Source: Synechococcus sp. ATX 2A4 (GTDB lineage Bacteria > Cyanobacteriota > Cyanobacteriia > PCC-6307 > Cyanobiaceae). Taken from it: 64,000 bases of DNA. The translations under genes were made by a program, and so were the position numbers. Below the pieces are notes generated by a model, which did no database searches, was not told where the DNA came from, and saw nothing but the letters and a program-made list of their open reading frames with translations. The first letter of the stretch is position 1; every line of letters starts with the position of its first letter. Below are positions 1 to 7,030 of the stretch, in pieces. Location of the stretch: positions 1 through 64,000 of the forward strand of contig NZ_JAGQCV010000011.1 in NCBI RefSeq assembly GCF_024346375.1. Direction: 5' to 3'.

Positions 1-219
1 ATACTGCACCATCCGCCGACTGCCCGCGGTGGGATCCTCCAGGTAGAAGGCATCGATCCTGGCCATGATCCGTAGCGTGGAGTCACGCACCGGCACCGGC
101 CGGTAATACAGCGTGGATCGAGGCAGGCCAAGCAGCTCACATTGACGGCTGACCGTGAGATCAGGGTGGGCATGATCGACCAGTTGGCGACGTTCACGGG
201 CATCAGAGCAGCTGAGACT
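1..219 (-). CDS. IS3-family transposase OrfB, N-terminal part (truncated by window edge)
   Basis: Read on the minus strand from the end of orfA, this frame gives 73 codons with the typical IS3 OrfB start: an ERRQLVDHAHPDLTVSRQC segment followed by ELLGLPRSTLYYRP, the helical domain upstream of the DDE integrase core. The catalytic residues lie beyond the window. There is no in-frame ATG or GTG near its beginning, so expression probably depends on a shift from orfA at the run of eight A residues (219-226 on the minus strand). OrfB is in the +1, not the usual -1, frame relative to OrfA, so a one-base length change in the A run may have occurred. Confidence 0.7.
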
Positions 220-490
220 TTTTTTTCAGCCACTCCAGCTCCATCTGAAGCTTGCCGATCTGCTGGAACAGCTCAGCCTCCTTGGCCTGGCTCTCGTCCT
301 TAGGCTGCGTCTTATTGCCCCGGGTGAACAGGTCGCTGGCACCCTCAAGGAGTTGCTTCTTCCACTGGCTCACCTGGATCGGATGCACCGCATGATCAGC
401 GGCGATCTCCTGGAGCGTCTTGCGGCCACTGATCGCCTCCATGGCGACCTTGGCCTTGAACTCGGGGCTATGGGTGCGGCGTTTGCTCAT
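203..490 (-). CDS. IS3-family transposase OrfA
   Basis: A 95-residue protein when started at the ATG ending at 490 (MSKRRTHSPEFKAKVAMEA). It has the IS3 OrfA layout: a helix-turn-helix (about residues 8-50, with LQEIAADHAVHPIQVSQWKK) that binds the element ends, then a leucine-zipper-like helix with QQIGKLQMELEWLKKK near the C-terminus. The frame can be extended 13 codons upstream, but that part lies towards the element end and does not look like the family. It ends just after a poly-A run that overlaps the start of orfB, the place where IS3 elements normally make the OrfAB fusion. Confidence 0.85.
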   Translation of the reverse strand: MSKRRTHSPEFKAKVAMEAISGRKTLQEIAADHAVHPIQVSQWKKQLLEGASDLFTRGNKTQPKDESQAKEAELFQQIGKLQMELEWLKKKSQLL

Positions 491-566
491 GGGTGGGAGC
501 CCCCTTTCAGGGGCGGTGCCCCGCCTCACAGGTTAACGATGGACCCTGTCCAGAAAAACCAGACCA

Positions 567-1032
567 CCTCAAACTCAGCTACATTCACATATCAACTGCC
601 CGCAAGTAAAGTCCTTGCGCAATCGCACGTCGTTTACCTTTTAATCCGCTCTTCAGCATGCATGGCCAAGTTGACAAGAGTAATAATATCTTCAAATATG
701 GGCAGCAATCCATAAAAGCTGCCTCAATCGAGGTTTGTGCATGCAACCACAAAGTAAAGCATTGTATTGACGGATGCAATAAGGTGAGTGCGGAGCGCCA
801 TGGCATGAAGGGCATTTCGGCAAAACCTTCCATGGATGCATTGGTGGCCACTATTATAGCGTTAGCAAAGCCAACAACACCTGAGTCAATATCGTTCGCC
901 ATTGCGGTTTTGAAGATATCGACGATGTATCGGCATCACAATAATGTATTGCAGCAATGTGGGCAGGCAGGCATCAAGATAGGACGCTCTTTCACCCCTG
1001 TATCCATTCTTTTCCGGGTAGCTGAATAGGAT
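567..1032. other. A+T-richer intergenic stretch without a recognisable gene
   Basis: About 466 bases between the insertion-sequence end and the next gene. Composition is visibly lower in G+C than the core genes to the right. Two opposing open frames of 105 and 123 codons cross it, but neither resembles a known protein or has a convincing ribosome-binding site. It may be decayed island DNA and may also hold the promoter of the downstream gene. Confidence 0.5.
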
Positions 1033-2142
1033 ATGAACAAGTCATCAAAATATGCTCATTTGCAAAGCAAGATTATTGAGATGTTCCTTGCTGGCGATAG
1101 TATTCATAGCATTTCTCGACAGCTAGGCCCGGGACGTGAATATATTGCAAAGGTATTGAGGGATGGCGGTATTCGGGAATATGTTTATAAACCTCATAAT
1201 ACTACAATTCACGTTCCAATTGAAGAACTCAAGCGACTGAACGAAAGTGGTCTAACTGGTCAAGATATCGCAAAGAGATATGGCGTCTCCCAGGCTGCTA
1301 TTGCGGCAAGATTCAAACGCCACGGCATTAAACCGATTAATTGGCTAAAGAAAAACAATCTTACCAAAGACTTGATTCTTCGTTTCATTGATGAAGGGCT
1401 TAGCATTGAAGAAATTTCAGAGAAGGGTAACATCAGTACCGCGCACCTTTGGAAGATCGCCAAACAGTTGGATTTAACTAGTGCCCTGAAGAGTGCTATT
1501 CTTTCACATCGCTATGTTGATATCGAACAACAGGTGATACAGGCATATGAAGAAGAGGAGCGCAGCCAGCGATATTTAGCCAAGACTTTCTCACTTAACC
1601 GTGCAACAATTAGGCGAATTCTCGAGCGACACTCACTTGATATCCGTGATCGCAACCGCGCTGCTGCTTCTCGTGTATTACACGAGGAAAATGATGGAAG
1701 TGATGCAGACAGTATTGCCAGGGCCCTCGCTGGGGCTGGTCGTTTCAAGGATATACGTCCATGCTTCTTCTATATCTATGGGCTTGCTCGTTATCCTAAT
1801 CTGTCAAAGCTTGGCATCACGTTTGACATGGCTAAGCGAATTGACAATGAGTATGGATCCCAGCAACTTTTGATTGAGTTTTCCAATCGTGTGGAAGCAT
1901 TCTTTTTTGAACGAGCCGTTTCCTACCACACGCGAGAATATAAATCTTGCCCGCTTGATCTCGCTCAATGGGGTGGATATAGTGAGATTCGGAATATCCA
2001 GCCGCGCGATCTTGTGATGTATGCTGAATCACTTCATCTCGAGTTTCGTTCTCAGGGCCTCTGGGAGTTTGTATTGAATCAGAGAATTCGTATGCGTCCA
2101 GAACTTTGGGCTGAGGTGAAGCGGCGTGCAGGCATTGGCTAA
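1033..2142 (+). CDS. Multi-HTH protein with C-terminal GIY-YIG/T5orf172-like nuclease domain
   Basis: A 369-residue protein I do not recognise as a named gene. Residues about 13-48, 63-99, 110-147 and 163-202 look like four successive helix-turn-helix units, each a hydrophobic helix followed by an IxxISRQLG-, IAKRYGVS-, IEEISEKGNIS- or LAKTFSLN-type turn. Residues about 245-300 resemble the T5orf172/Mug113 branch of GIY-YIG nucleases: FFYIYGLARYPNLSKLGIT, then R269 and a glutamate-bearing helix (E289-H299). A DNA-binding array plus nuclease fits a homing-type or phage-derived endonuclease, but activity is inferred. Codon use and G+C are unlike the dcd-ntcA genes, and an IS end lies upstream, both pointing to transfer. 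It stands alone, without an operon partner. Confidence 0.7.
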   Translation: MNKSSKYAHLQSKIIEMFLAGDSIHSISRQLGPGREYIAKVLRDGGIREYVYKPHNTTIHVPIEELKRLNESGLTGQDIAKRYGVSQAAIAARFKRHGIKPINWLKKNNLTKDLILRFIDEGLSIEEISEKGNISTAHLWKIAKQLDLTSALKSAILSHRYVDIEQQVIQAYEEEERSQRYLAKTFSLNRATIRRILERHSLDIRDRNRAAASRVLHEENDGSDADSIARALAGAGRFKDIRPCFFYIYGLARYPNLSKLGITFDMAKRIDNEYGSQQLLIEFSNRVEAFFFERAVSYHTREYKSCPLDLAQWGGYSEIRNIQPRDLVMYAESLHLEFRSQGLWEFVLNQRIRMRPELWAEVKRRAGIG

Positions 2143-2604
2143 TGGGCATCGATTCCTGTCATCATTTAAATCATGAATTCGGGCTAATGTTCATTCAGCC
2201 AAAGCTCGCACGGAATAGGGCGCTTCTCAGAATTGTTGACTTCGAGATGCTTGATGCTTTTCCAGTTTGCTCACCGCATAATTTAAATGCTGCTAACTGG
2301 TTCTTGGACGGTTCCGCAAACCACGCCGCATTGCCGTTCCCCTTCTGCAAACCACCGAAAGGAGGCCTCCAAGGGCATCCGACAAGCCTGATCCCGCATA
2401 GGTTTTGAACAGTCTGCTGAGATGAGAAAGCGTGGTTCGCGGGTCAGATATCCGCTGTTCAAAATGATACAGAGCGTGCTGGCTTCTTCCGAAGGCGCCG
2501 GCTTCTTGAACCACACCCTTGCCAAGCCAAGAACTCGCACCATCTCTTTCAGCCTCTAACCCCATAACAAAAAAACAGCTCCCAGCCACTCCCTCCATCC
2601 CCCA
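2143..2604. other. Intergenic region between the island gene and dcd
   Basis: About 460 bases in which composition changes from A+T-richer back to the high-G+C background. An 88-codon frame begins at the preceding stop codon but has no family resemblance. Seven A residues at 2569-2575 would be a T run on the dcd transcript, preceded by a weak GGGAG/CTCCC-type structure, so a dcd terminator is possible but not convincing. The junction of island and ancestral DNA probably lies here. Confidence 0.4.
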
Positions 2605-3198
2605 TCAAACCTTCGCCAACGTCACCCGCTCCGGTTGGTGTTGGTACTTCCCGGCGCGGTCGCTGTAGGTGGTCTGGCAGGGTTCGCCTTCGAAGAACAG
2701 CAGCTGGCAGATGCCTTCGCTGGCGTAGATGCGGCAATCGGCGCCGGAGGAGTTGCTGAACTCCAGGGTGAGATGGCCTTCCCAGCTGGCTTCAGCGGGG
2801 GTGGTGTTCACGATGATGCCGAGGCGGGCATAGGTGCTCTTGCCCAGGCAGATCACGGTGATGTTGGCCGGCACCCGCAGCAGCTCCAGCGCCACCCCCA
2901 GCCCGTAGGAATGGGCGGGCAGGATGAAGTAGTCGCCGTCGTCGTCGTGATGGAGCGGCGCCGGCTCCAGGTTGGCCGGGTTGAACCGCTTCGGGTTCAT
3001 CACCGTGCCCGGCACATGCCGGAAGATCAGGAACTCCTTGGGGGAGAGCCGCAGGTCGTAGCCGTAGGAGGAGCAGCCGTAGCTGAGCACCGGCGCTGTG
3101 CGGTTCTCGGCATCGAGGTGGCGCACCAACTTGCCCTGGAACGGTTCGAGCATGCCCGCCGCAGCCTGTTCGTTGATCCAGCGGTCGCACTTGAGCAT
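2605..3198 (-). CDS. dcd: dCTP deaminase
   Basis: Converts dCTP to dUTP and ammonia, feeding dUMP and so dTTP synthesis in the cytoplasm. The 197-residue length is normal. Visible family motifs are SSYGYDLRL (about 43-51), GKSTYARLG (119-127), the TPAEASWEGHLTLEFSNS segment that forms the active site (133-150) and AGKYQHQ near the C-terminus, which closes over the nucleotide. The ATG start is only 4 bases after the stop of the CobA-like gene, so the two are probably cotranscribed. A dcd-CobA-like-ntcA neighbourhood is familiar in marine picocyanobacteria. Confidence 0.95.
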   Translation of the reverse strand: MLKCDRWINEQAAAGMLEPFQGKLVRHLDAENRTAPVLSYGCSSYGYDLRLSPKEFLIFRHVPGTVMNPKRFNPANLEPAPLHHDDDGDYFILPAHSYGLGVALELLRVPANITVICLGKSTYARLGIIVNTTPAEASWEGHLTLEFSNSSGADCRIYASEGICQLLFFEGEPCQTTYSDRAGKYQHQPERVTLAKV

Positions 3199-3202
3199 GG
3201 GG

Positions 3203-3841
3203 TCAGCAGTTGCGGCGGAGCTGGGTCACCTGGTCGGCCATCGCCAGCAGGGAAGCCGGCATCGCTGGCCCCGTGAGGATCACATCGAGATGGGCGGGCC
3301 GTTGCTCCAACGTGGCCTCCACCTCCGCCGCCGGCAGGTAGCCCAGCGCGATCGCCAGCCCCAGCTCGTCGAGCACCATCAGATCCACCGCCCCGTCCAG
3401 CAGCTGGCGCCGCGTGTAGCCCCACACCTCCAGCACCGCCTCTTGCTCCTCCGCTCCGGGCCCCTCGGGCTCCGCGGCGGCCGGTTCACTCAGGCAGGCG
3501 GGGAAGGCGGGCCGCAGCCACTGCAGCCGGCCGCACAGCCACAGGCTGCGCTCCAGCCCCTGGTCCACGCCGCCCTTGAGGAACTGGCTGATCAGCACCC
3601 GGCTGCCCAGCCCCGCGCTGCGCAGCGCCTGGCTGAACACGCCGGAGAAACTGCCGCGAAACGGCGCCGTGTGCACCTGCAGCAGGCCTTCGGTCTGGGC
3701 CGGGGGCACCAGCGTCAGCGGGCGTGACGCCACAGCCGCCAGCGGTGCCACGGGCGCCGTGCCATGGGAGCGCCCCGGGCCATGGGAACGGGAGCCACCG
3801 GTGGGCATGGCGGGGTTGAGCAGGCTGGCCGTCATCCACAC
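3203..3841 (-). CDS. CobA/CobO-like P-loop protein (possible cob(I)alamin adenosyltransferase)
   Basis: A 212-residue protein resembling the CobA/CobO/BtuR adenosyltransferase fold: a VLISQFLKGG segment after the nucleotide-binding loop, and DLMVLDELGLAIALGYL, the Walker B region with the family's DE pair, followed by a HLDVILTGP segment. The loop that should be a GKGKT-type Walker A reads HTAPFRGSFSGVFSQALR, with no lysine in place, so ATP binding by the normal route is doubtful. The first 45 residues are low-complexity, and a downstream start is possible. It probably forms an operon with dcd. Corrinoid function is a family-level inference; this may be a repurposed paralogue. Confidence 0.7.
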   Translation of the reverse strand: MWMTASLLNPAMPTGGSRSHGPGRSHGTAPVAPLAAVASRPLTLVPPAQTEGLLQVHTAPFRGSFSGVFSQALRSAGLGSRVLISQFLKGGVDQGLERSLWLCGRLQWLRPAFPACLSEPAAAEPEGPGAEEQEAVLEVWGYTRRQLLDGAVDLMVLDELGLAIALGYLPAAEVEATLEQRPAHLDVILTGPAMPASLLAMADQVTQLRRNC

Positions 3842-3929
3842 CCGTTGGTTCGCGATGCCGAATGTAGCGGCGCCAGGCCCGGAATCAAGGATCAGACACC
3901 ACCCCTAGCGCGTACGTTTGTACTACTTT

Positions 3930-3959
3930 GCAAAAATCCCGTCGGCACTGGGATTTTGC
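3930..3959. repeat. Inverted repeat in the ntcA upstream region
   Basis: GCAAAAATCCC (3930-3940) and GGGATTTTGC (3950-3959) are complementary except for one extra A, separated by 9 bases. It lies in the divergent spacer, about 90 bases from the CobA-like start and 95 from ntcA. No T run follows on either strand to suggest a terminator. It could be an operator or an RNA leader structure. Confidence 0.6.
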
Positions 3960-3990
3960 AGGCGGATGTCCATAGGGAACCGTCCAGTTA

Positions 3991-4032
3991 GTGTGATCGG
4001 CTACATGGAGCACGGAAGCCGATCCGTAGCTT
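3991..4032 (+). promoter_or_regulatory. Candidate NtcA-activated promoter of ntcA
   Basis: GTG-N8-TAC at 3991-4004 matches the NtcA box GTA-N8-TAC in five of six positions. It is followed after 22 bases by TAGCTT (4027-4032), which fits the TAN3T -10 element; 22-23 bases is the usual spacing at NtcA-activated promoters. Transcription would begin near 4039, just before the ATG at 4054. The arrangement predicts positive autoregulation of ntcA. It is seen by eye only. Confidence 0.6.
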
Positions 4033-4053
4033 CCAACCACTTGTCCAACCGTC

Positions 4054-4782
4054 ATGGTCGGCGCGATGCGCGGATTCAGCCGCACCAGCACCACCCCCGC
4101 GCCTGTCAACAGCGGTCTCACCTCCTCCGCGGGCGGCTCCAGCACCCTGCTGGAGGTGATGCGCGGGCTGAGCGGCTGCACGAGTGAGACCGTGGAGCGC
4201 GGCAAAACGATCTTTTTCCCCGGCGACCCGGCCGAACGCGTCTACCTGCTGCGCCGTGGCGCCGTGCGCCTCTCCCGCGTCTATGAGAGCGGCGAGGAGA
4301 TCACCGTGGCCTTGCTGCGCGAGAACAGCCTCTTCGGCGTGCTTTCCCTGCTCACCGGCCAGCGCTCGGATCGCTTCTATCACGCGGTCGCCTTCACCCG
4401 CGTCGAGCTGGTGGCGGCTCCGGCCAGCTCCGTGCGGCGCGCCATCGAGCAGGACGCCAGCGTGGGCCTGCTGCTGCTCCAGGGCCTCTCCTCCCGCATC
4501 CTGCAGACGGAGACCATGATCGAAACCCTCACCCACCGCGACATGTCCTCGCGGCTGGTGAGCTTTTTGCTGGTGCTCTGCCGCGATTTCGGTGTCCCCG
4601 GCGCCGAGGGCATCACCATCGATCTGCGCCTGTCGCACCAGGCGATCGCCGAAGCGATCGGCTCCACCCGCGTCACCATCACCCGCCTGCTCGGCGATCT
4701 GCGTCAGGCCGGCCTCGTGCAGGTGGATCGCAAGAAGATCACCGTGTTCGATCCGGTGGCCCTGGCCAAACGCTTCAGCTGA
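4054..4782 (+). CDS. ntcA: Global nitrogen regulator NtcA
   Basis: A CRP/FNR-family transcription factor that senses 2-oxoglutarate and activates nitrogen-assimilation genes. In this 242-residue protein the cyclic-nucleotide-binding-like fold covers about 45-135 ([20 protein letters not shown], then [20 protein letters not shown]), the dimer helix about 135-165, and the winged helix 194-230 with the NtcA recognition helix [20 protein letters not shown]. The first 30 residues are a variable Ser/Thr-rich leader; ATG 4066 is an alternative start. It is divergent from dcd and the CobA-like gene and preceded by a likely NtcA box. amt1, a typical NtcA target, lies about 21 kb away in this window. 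Confidence 0.97.
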   Translation: MVGAMRGFSRTSTTPAPVNSGLTSSAGGSSTLLEVMRGLSGCTSETVERGKTIFFPGDPAERVYLLRRGAVRLSRVYESGEEITVALLRENSLFGVLSLLTGQRSDRFYHAVAFTRVELVAAPASSVRRAIEQDASVGLLLLQGLSSRILQTETMIETLTHRDMSSRLVSFLLVLCRDFGVPGAEGITIDLRLSHQAIAEAIGSTRVTITRLLGDLRQAGLVQVDRKKITVFDPVALAKRFS

Positions 4783-4820
4783 AGGCCGGCGGCCGATACT
4801 GGACCCCCCCGCCCTGAATC

Positions 4821-6056
4821 GTGTCCGCCTGGCTGCTGATCCTGGCCCTGCTGACCCTCGGCGGGGTGCTTGCCACCCTCGGCGATCGCCTCGGCAGCCG
4901 TGTCGGCAAGGCCCGGCTCAGCCTCTTCAACCTCCGCCCGCGCAACACCGCGGTGCTGATCACGGTGCTCACCGGCAGCCTGATCAGTGCCGTCTCGCTC
5001 GGCCTGATGCTGGCCGTGAGCCAGCGCCTGCGCACCGGCCTGTTCGAGCTCGACAGCCTCGAGCAGAAGCTGCAGGACAGCCGCGACGCGGTCGAGCGCA
5101 GTGATGCCGCCCTGAAACGCAGCCTCTCGGCCCAGCGCGACGCCCAGTTGGCCGTGGGCCGCGCCGAACGGGGCCGCCAGCAGGCGCGCCGCCAGCTGGT
5201 GGCGGTGGAGGAACAGGCGGGCCGCCTGCGGCGGGAGCTGCAGCCCCTGCAGAACCAGCAGCAGTTGCTGCTGCGCCAACGCGATCAACTCAACAGCGAC
5301 ATCCGCGCCCGCGACCAGGACATCCGCCGCACCGAAGCGGAACTGGCGCGCGTGAAGGGGCAGATCGCCTCCGGCCAGGCCGAGCTCAAAGACCTCGAAA
5401 CCAAGCTGATCGCCCTGCGCCGCGGGGATGTGGTGATCAGCAGCGGCCAGCCGTTGGCCACCGCCAAGGTGAGCGTGCAGCAGCCAGGCCAGGCCCGCGC
5501 CGCCATCGATGCCCTGCTGCGCCAGGCCAACCAGCTGGCCTTTCAGCGGGTGCTGCCGGGCGAGCCGGTCGATCGGCCGATCCTGCTGGTGCCCCGCGAA
5601 GACATCGCCAAGCTGGAAGCCCTGATCCAGAAAGGCGGCAGCTGGGTGGTGAGCATCCTCTCGGCCGCCAACGTGCTGCGCGGTGAGCAGCAGGTGCTCG
5701 GCTTCCCCGATCTGCGCCCCAACAAGCAGGTGATCCGCCAAGGCGAGGTGATGGCCACCACCCGCCTGGAAGGCAACGAGATCTCCCCCGAACAGGTGCG
5801 CAACCGGCTCAACCTGCTGCTGGCCTCCTCCTTCGCCAAGGCGCAGCGGCAGGGGTCCCTGGTGGATGGGGTGCAGTTCGATGTGGCCAGCTTCAACCAG
5901 CTGGGGCGGGAGCTGAGTGAGCGGCCAGCCGGCCAGGCCGTCAGCCTTGAAGCCGTGGCCGTGCGCGAAGCCGAAACACCCGATCCGGTGGTGCTGGAGC
6001 TGCGCCGCCTCGATGGCGGCCCCACCGCCCCCTCTCTGCCCAAGCGCCCCTCATGA
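4821..6056 (+). CDS. DUF3084 membrane-anchored coiled-coil protein
   Basis: A 411-residue cyanobacterial DUF3084 protein starting at GTG 4821. Two hydrophobic segments at the N-terminus (about 4-20 and 45-66, around a conserved-looking LSLFNLRPRNTAVL linker) anchor it in a membrane. Residues about 75-195 form a long Gln/Arg/Glu-rich coiled coil, and the C-terminal half is a mixed domain ending in a proline-rich tail. The family's function is not established. Its stop overlaps the next gene's start by 4 bases (ATGA), so the two are translationally coupled. That pairing with a resolvase-like protein is the only functional hint here. Confidence 0.8.
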   Translation: MSAWLLILALLTLGGVLATLGDRLGSRVGKARLSLFNLRPRNTAVLITVLTGSLISAVSLGLMLAVSQRLRTGLFELDSLEQKLQDSRDAVERSDAALKRSLSAQRDAQLAVGRAERGRQQARRQLVAVEEQAGRLRRELQPLQNQQQLLLRQRDQLNSDIRARDQDIRRTEAELARVKGQIASGQAELKDLETKLIALRRGDVVISSGQPLATAKVSVQQPGQARAAIDALLRQANQLAFQRVLPGEPVDRPILLVPREDIAKLEALIQKGGSWVVSILSAANVLRGEQQVLGFPDLRPNKQVIRQGEVMATTRLEGNEISPEQVRNRLNLLLASSFAKAQRQGSLVDGVQFDVASFNQLGRELSERPAGQAVSLEAVAVREAETPDPVVLELRRLDGGPTAPSLPKRPS

Positions 6057-6568
6057 GCCCCACGCCGGCGGCCGGTGCGCCACCGCCGCCTCCGCAGCCA
6101 GAGCCGCAGCCGCTGCCGCAGCTCCTGCCGTTGCCTGCCGCTGGCCCGCTTGCTGCGCTCGATCCAGGCCGCTGCAAGTGCGGCCTGGTGCGCTGTGACC
6201 CGGCGCGGCAGCAGGTGCTGGCCGCCCTGATCCTGGAGCCGGAGCAGGCCTTCGCCCAGCTGCTTGCCTGGCAGGCCGAAGGGGCCGTGGCCGGCGTGGT
6301 GCTCGGCGATGGCACCGGCAGCCGCCACTGGCGCCAGCGCCTGGCGCCGCTGCTGCCGGTGCAGCTGGTGGATGAACGCCGCACCACCCTGGAGGCACGG
6401 CATCGCTTCTGGCAGCTGTTCCCGCCACGCGGCTGGCGGCGCCTGCTGCCCGAAGGCCTGCGCCAGCCGCCCCGCCCCTGGGACGATGTCGTCGCCCAGC
6501 TGCTGCTCGAACGCCACCTCGGCCAGCCGCTCACGCGGGCCCCTTCCTTGCCGCCCGCCGCCTTCTAG
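6053..6568 (+). CDS. YqgF/RuvC-like RNase H-fold protein (putative resolvase)
   Basis: A 171-residue protein with a proline-rich start (residues 5-30), then ALDPGRCKCGLV (about 35-46), the first strand of an RNase H-like fold with its acidic residue, and VVLGDGTGSRHW and VQLVDERRTTLEARHRFW, which match the later strand and helix of YqgF-type proteins. The cyanobacterial version is commonly annotated as a resolvase or pre-16S rRNA nuclease-like protein; which activity it has cannot be decided here. It is coupled to the DUF3084 gene by a 4-base overlap and faces DUF3146, also with a 4-base overlap (6565-6568). Confidence 0.7.
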   Translation: MSPTPAAGAPPPPPQPEPQPLPQLLPLPAAGPLAALDPGRCKCGLVRCDPARQQVLAALILEPEQAFAQLLAWQAEGAVAGVVLGDGTGSRHWRQRLAPLLPVQLVDERRTTLEARHRFWQLFPPRGWRRLLPEGLRQPPRPWDDVVAQLLLERHLGQPLTRAPSLPPAAF

Positions 6569-6822
6569 AAGCGCGCCCGCACCGTGAAGGCATAGTCGCC
6601 ACCGGGCTCCAGCTGGTAATCAGCCTTGAGCAGGAAGCGCAGCAGCGCGTCCTGGATCAGGGCGCGGCCCAGCGACGGCTCCACGGTCAGCTCACCGCGA
6701 TCGAACGCCCAGCGGAAGGTCCAGGCGAAGCCGCCGGCCACCACCTCGCCCTCCAGCAGCTTCTGGGTGAAGCTCTGGCGCAGCACCCGCAGCTGGGCGG
6801 TGGTGGCAGGAAGACGGCTCAC
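6565..6822 (-). CDS. DUF3146 family protein
   Basis: An 85-residue small cyanobacterial protein. The visible core is LEGEVVAGGFAWTFRWAF, then LTVEPSLGRALIQDALLRF and ADYQLEPGGDYAFTVRARF at the C-terminus, matching what I recall of DUF3146. I chose the GTG ending at 6822 (VSRLPATTAQLR) because the upstream extension of the frame is a translated pyrimidine tract (LPPPS- and CLP-rich) and is unlikely to be protein. Function unknown. Confidence 0.65.
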   Translation of the reverse strand: MSRLPATTAQLRVLRQSFTQKLLEGEVVAGGFAWTFRWAFDRGELTVEPSLGRALIQDALLRFLLKADYQLEPGGDYAFTVRARF

Positions 6823-6991
6823 GGAGGCAGGAAACGCGCGGAGGCAGACAGGAGCAGAAAGGAGGCGGAGCAGAGGCAGGCAGATGGAGGGAGTCAGGAA
6901 GAGGCAGGAGGCGACTGAAGGAGGCAGGGAGCGACAGGAGACGGGTGCAGGCGGTGGCGGGAGGAGCCAGACAGATGGAGGCGGAAGCGAA
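6823..6991 (+). repeat. Polypurine tract with degenerate GGAGGCAG repeats
   Basis: About 170 bases that are overwhelmingly A and G on the plus strand, with many loose copies of GGAGGCAG, GGAGG and CAGGAG. No gene covers it. On the strand of the flanking genes it would be a pyrimidine-rich leader between pth and DUF3146. It resembles an expanded, decayed simple repeat able to form triplex or other unusual DNA. Confidence 0.7.
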
Positions 6992-7030
6992 ACCATCAAC
7001 AGCAACCGGGCGGAGTCGCCCGGCCCAGCC

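Larger units (their letters stand above)
1..566 (-). mobile_element. IS3-family insertion sequence, partial (cut by window edge)
   Basis: The end of an IS3-family element, transcribed leftwards. It contains orfA (203-490) and the first part of orfB (1-219), in the usual overlapping arrangement. The probable terminus lies at 541-566: on the minus strand it starts TGGTCTGG and continues to GGACAGGGTCC, fitting the TG...CA ends of IS3 elements. The other terminus, and so the target duplication, lie outside the window. The element borders an A+T-richer stretch that continues to about 2.6 kb. The terminus is inferred from the end type and its position just outside orfA; a second copy would be needed to fix it. 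Confidence 0.75.

Noticed and set aside
585-1029. Two opposing frames of about 105 and 123 codons
   Set aside because: No ribosome-binding site, family resemblance or coding-like composition; treated as intergenic.
2142-2408. 88-codon frame after the multi-HTH gene
   Set aside because: Begins at the preceding stop and shows no domain or biased codon use.
6823-7005. N-terminal extension of the DUF3146 protein
   Set aside because: It is the translation of the pyrimidine-rich strand of the polypurine tract and does not belong to the family.
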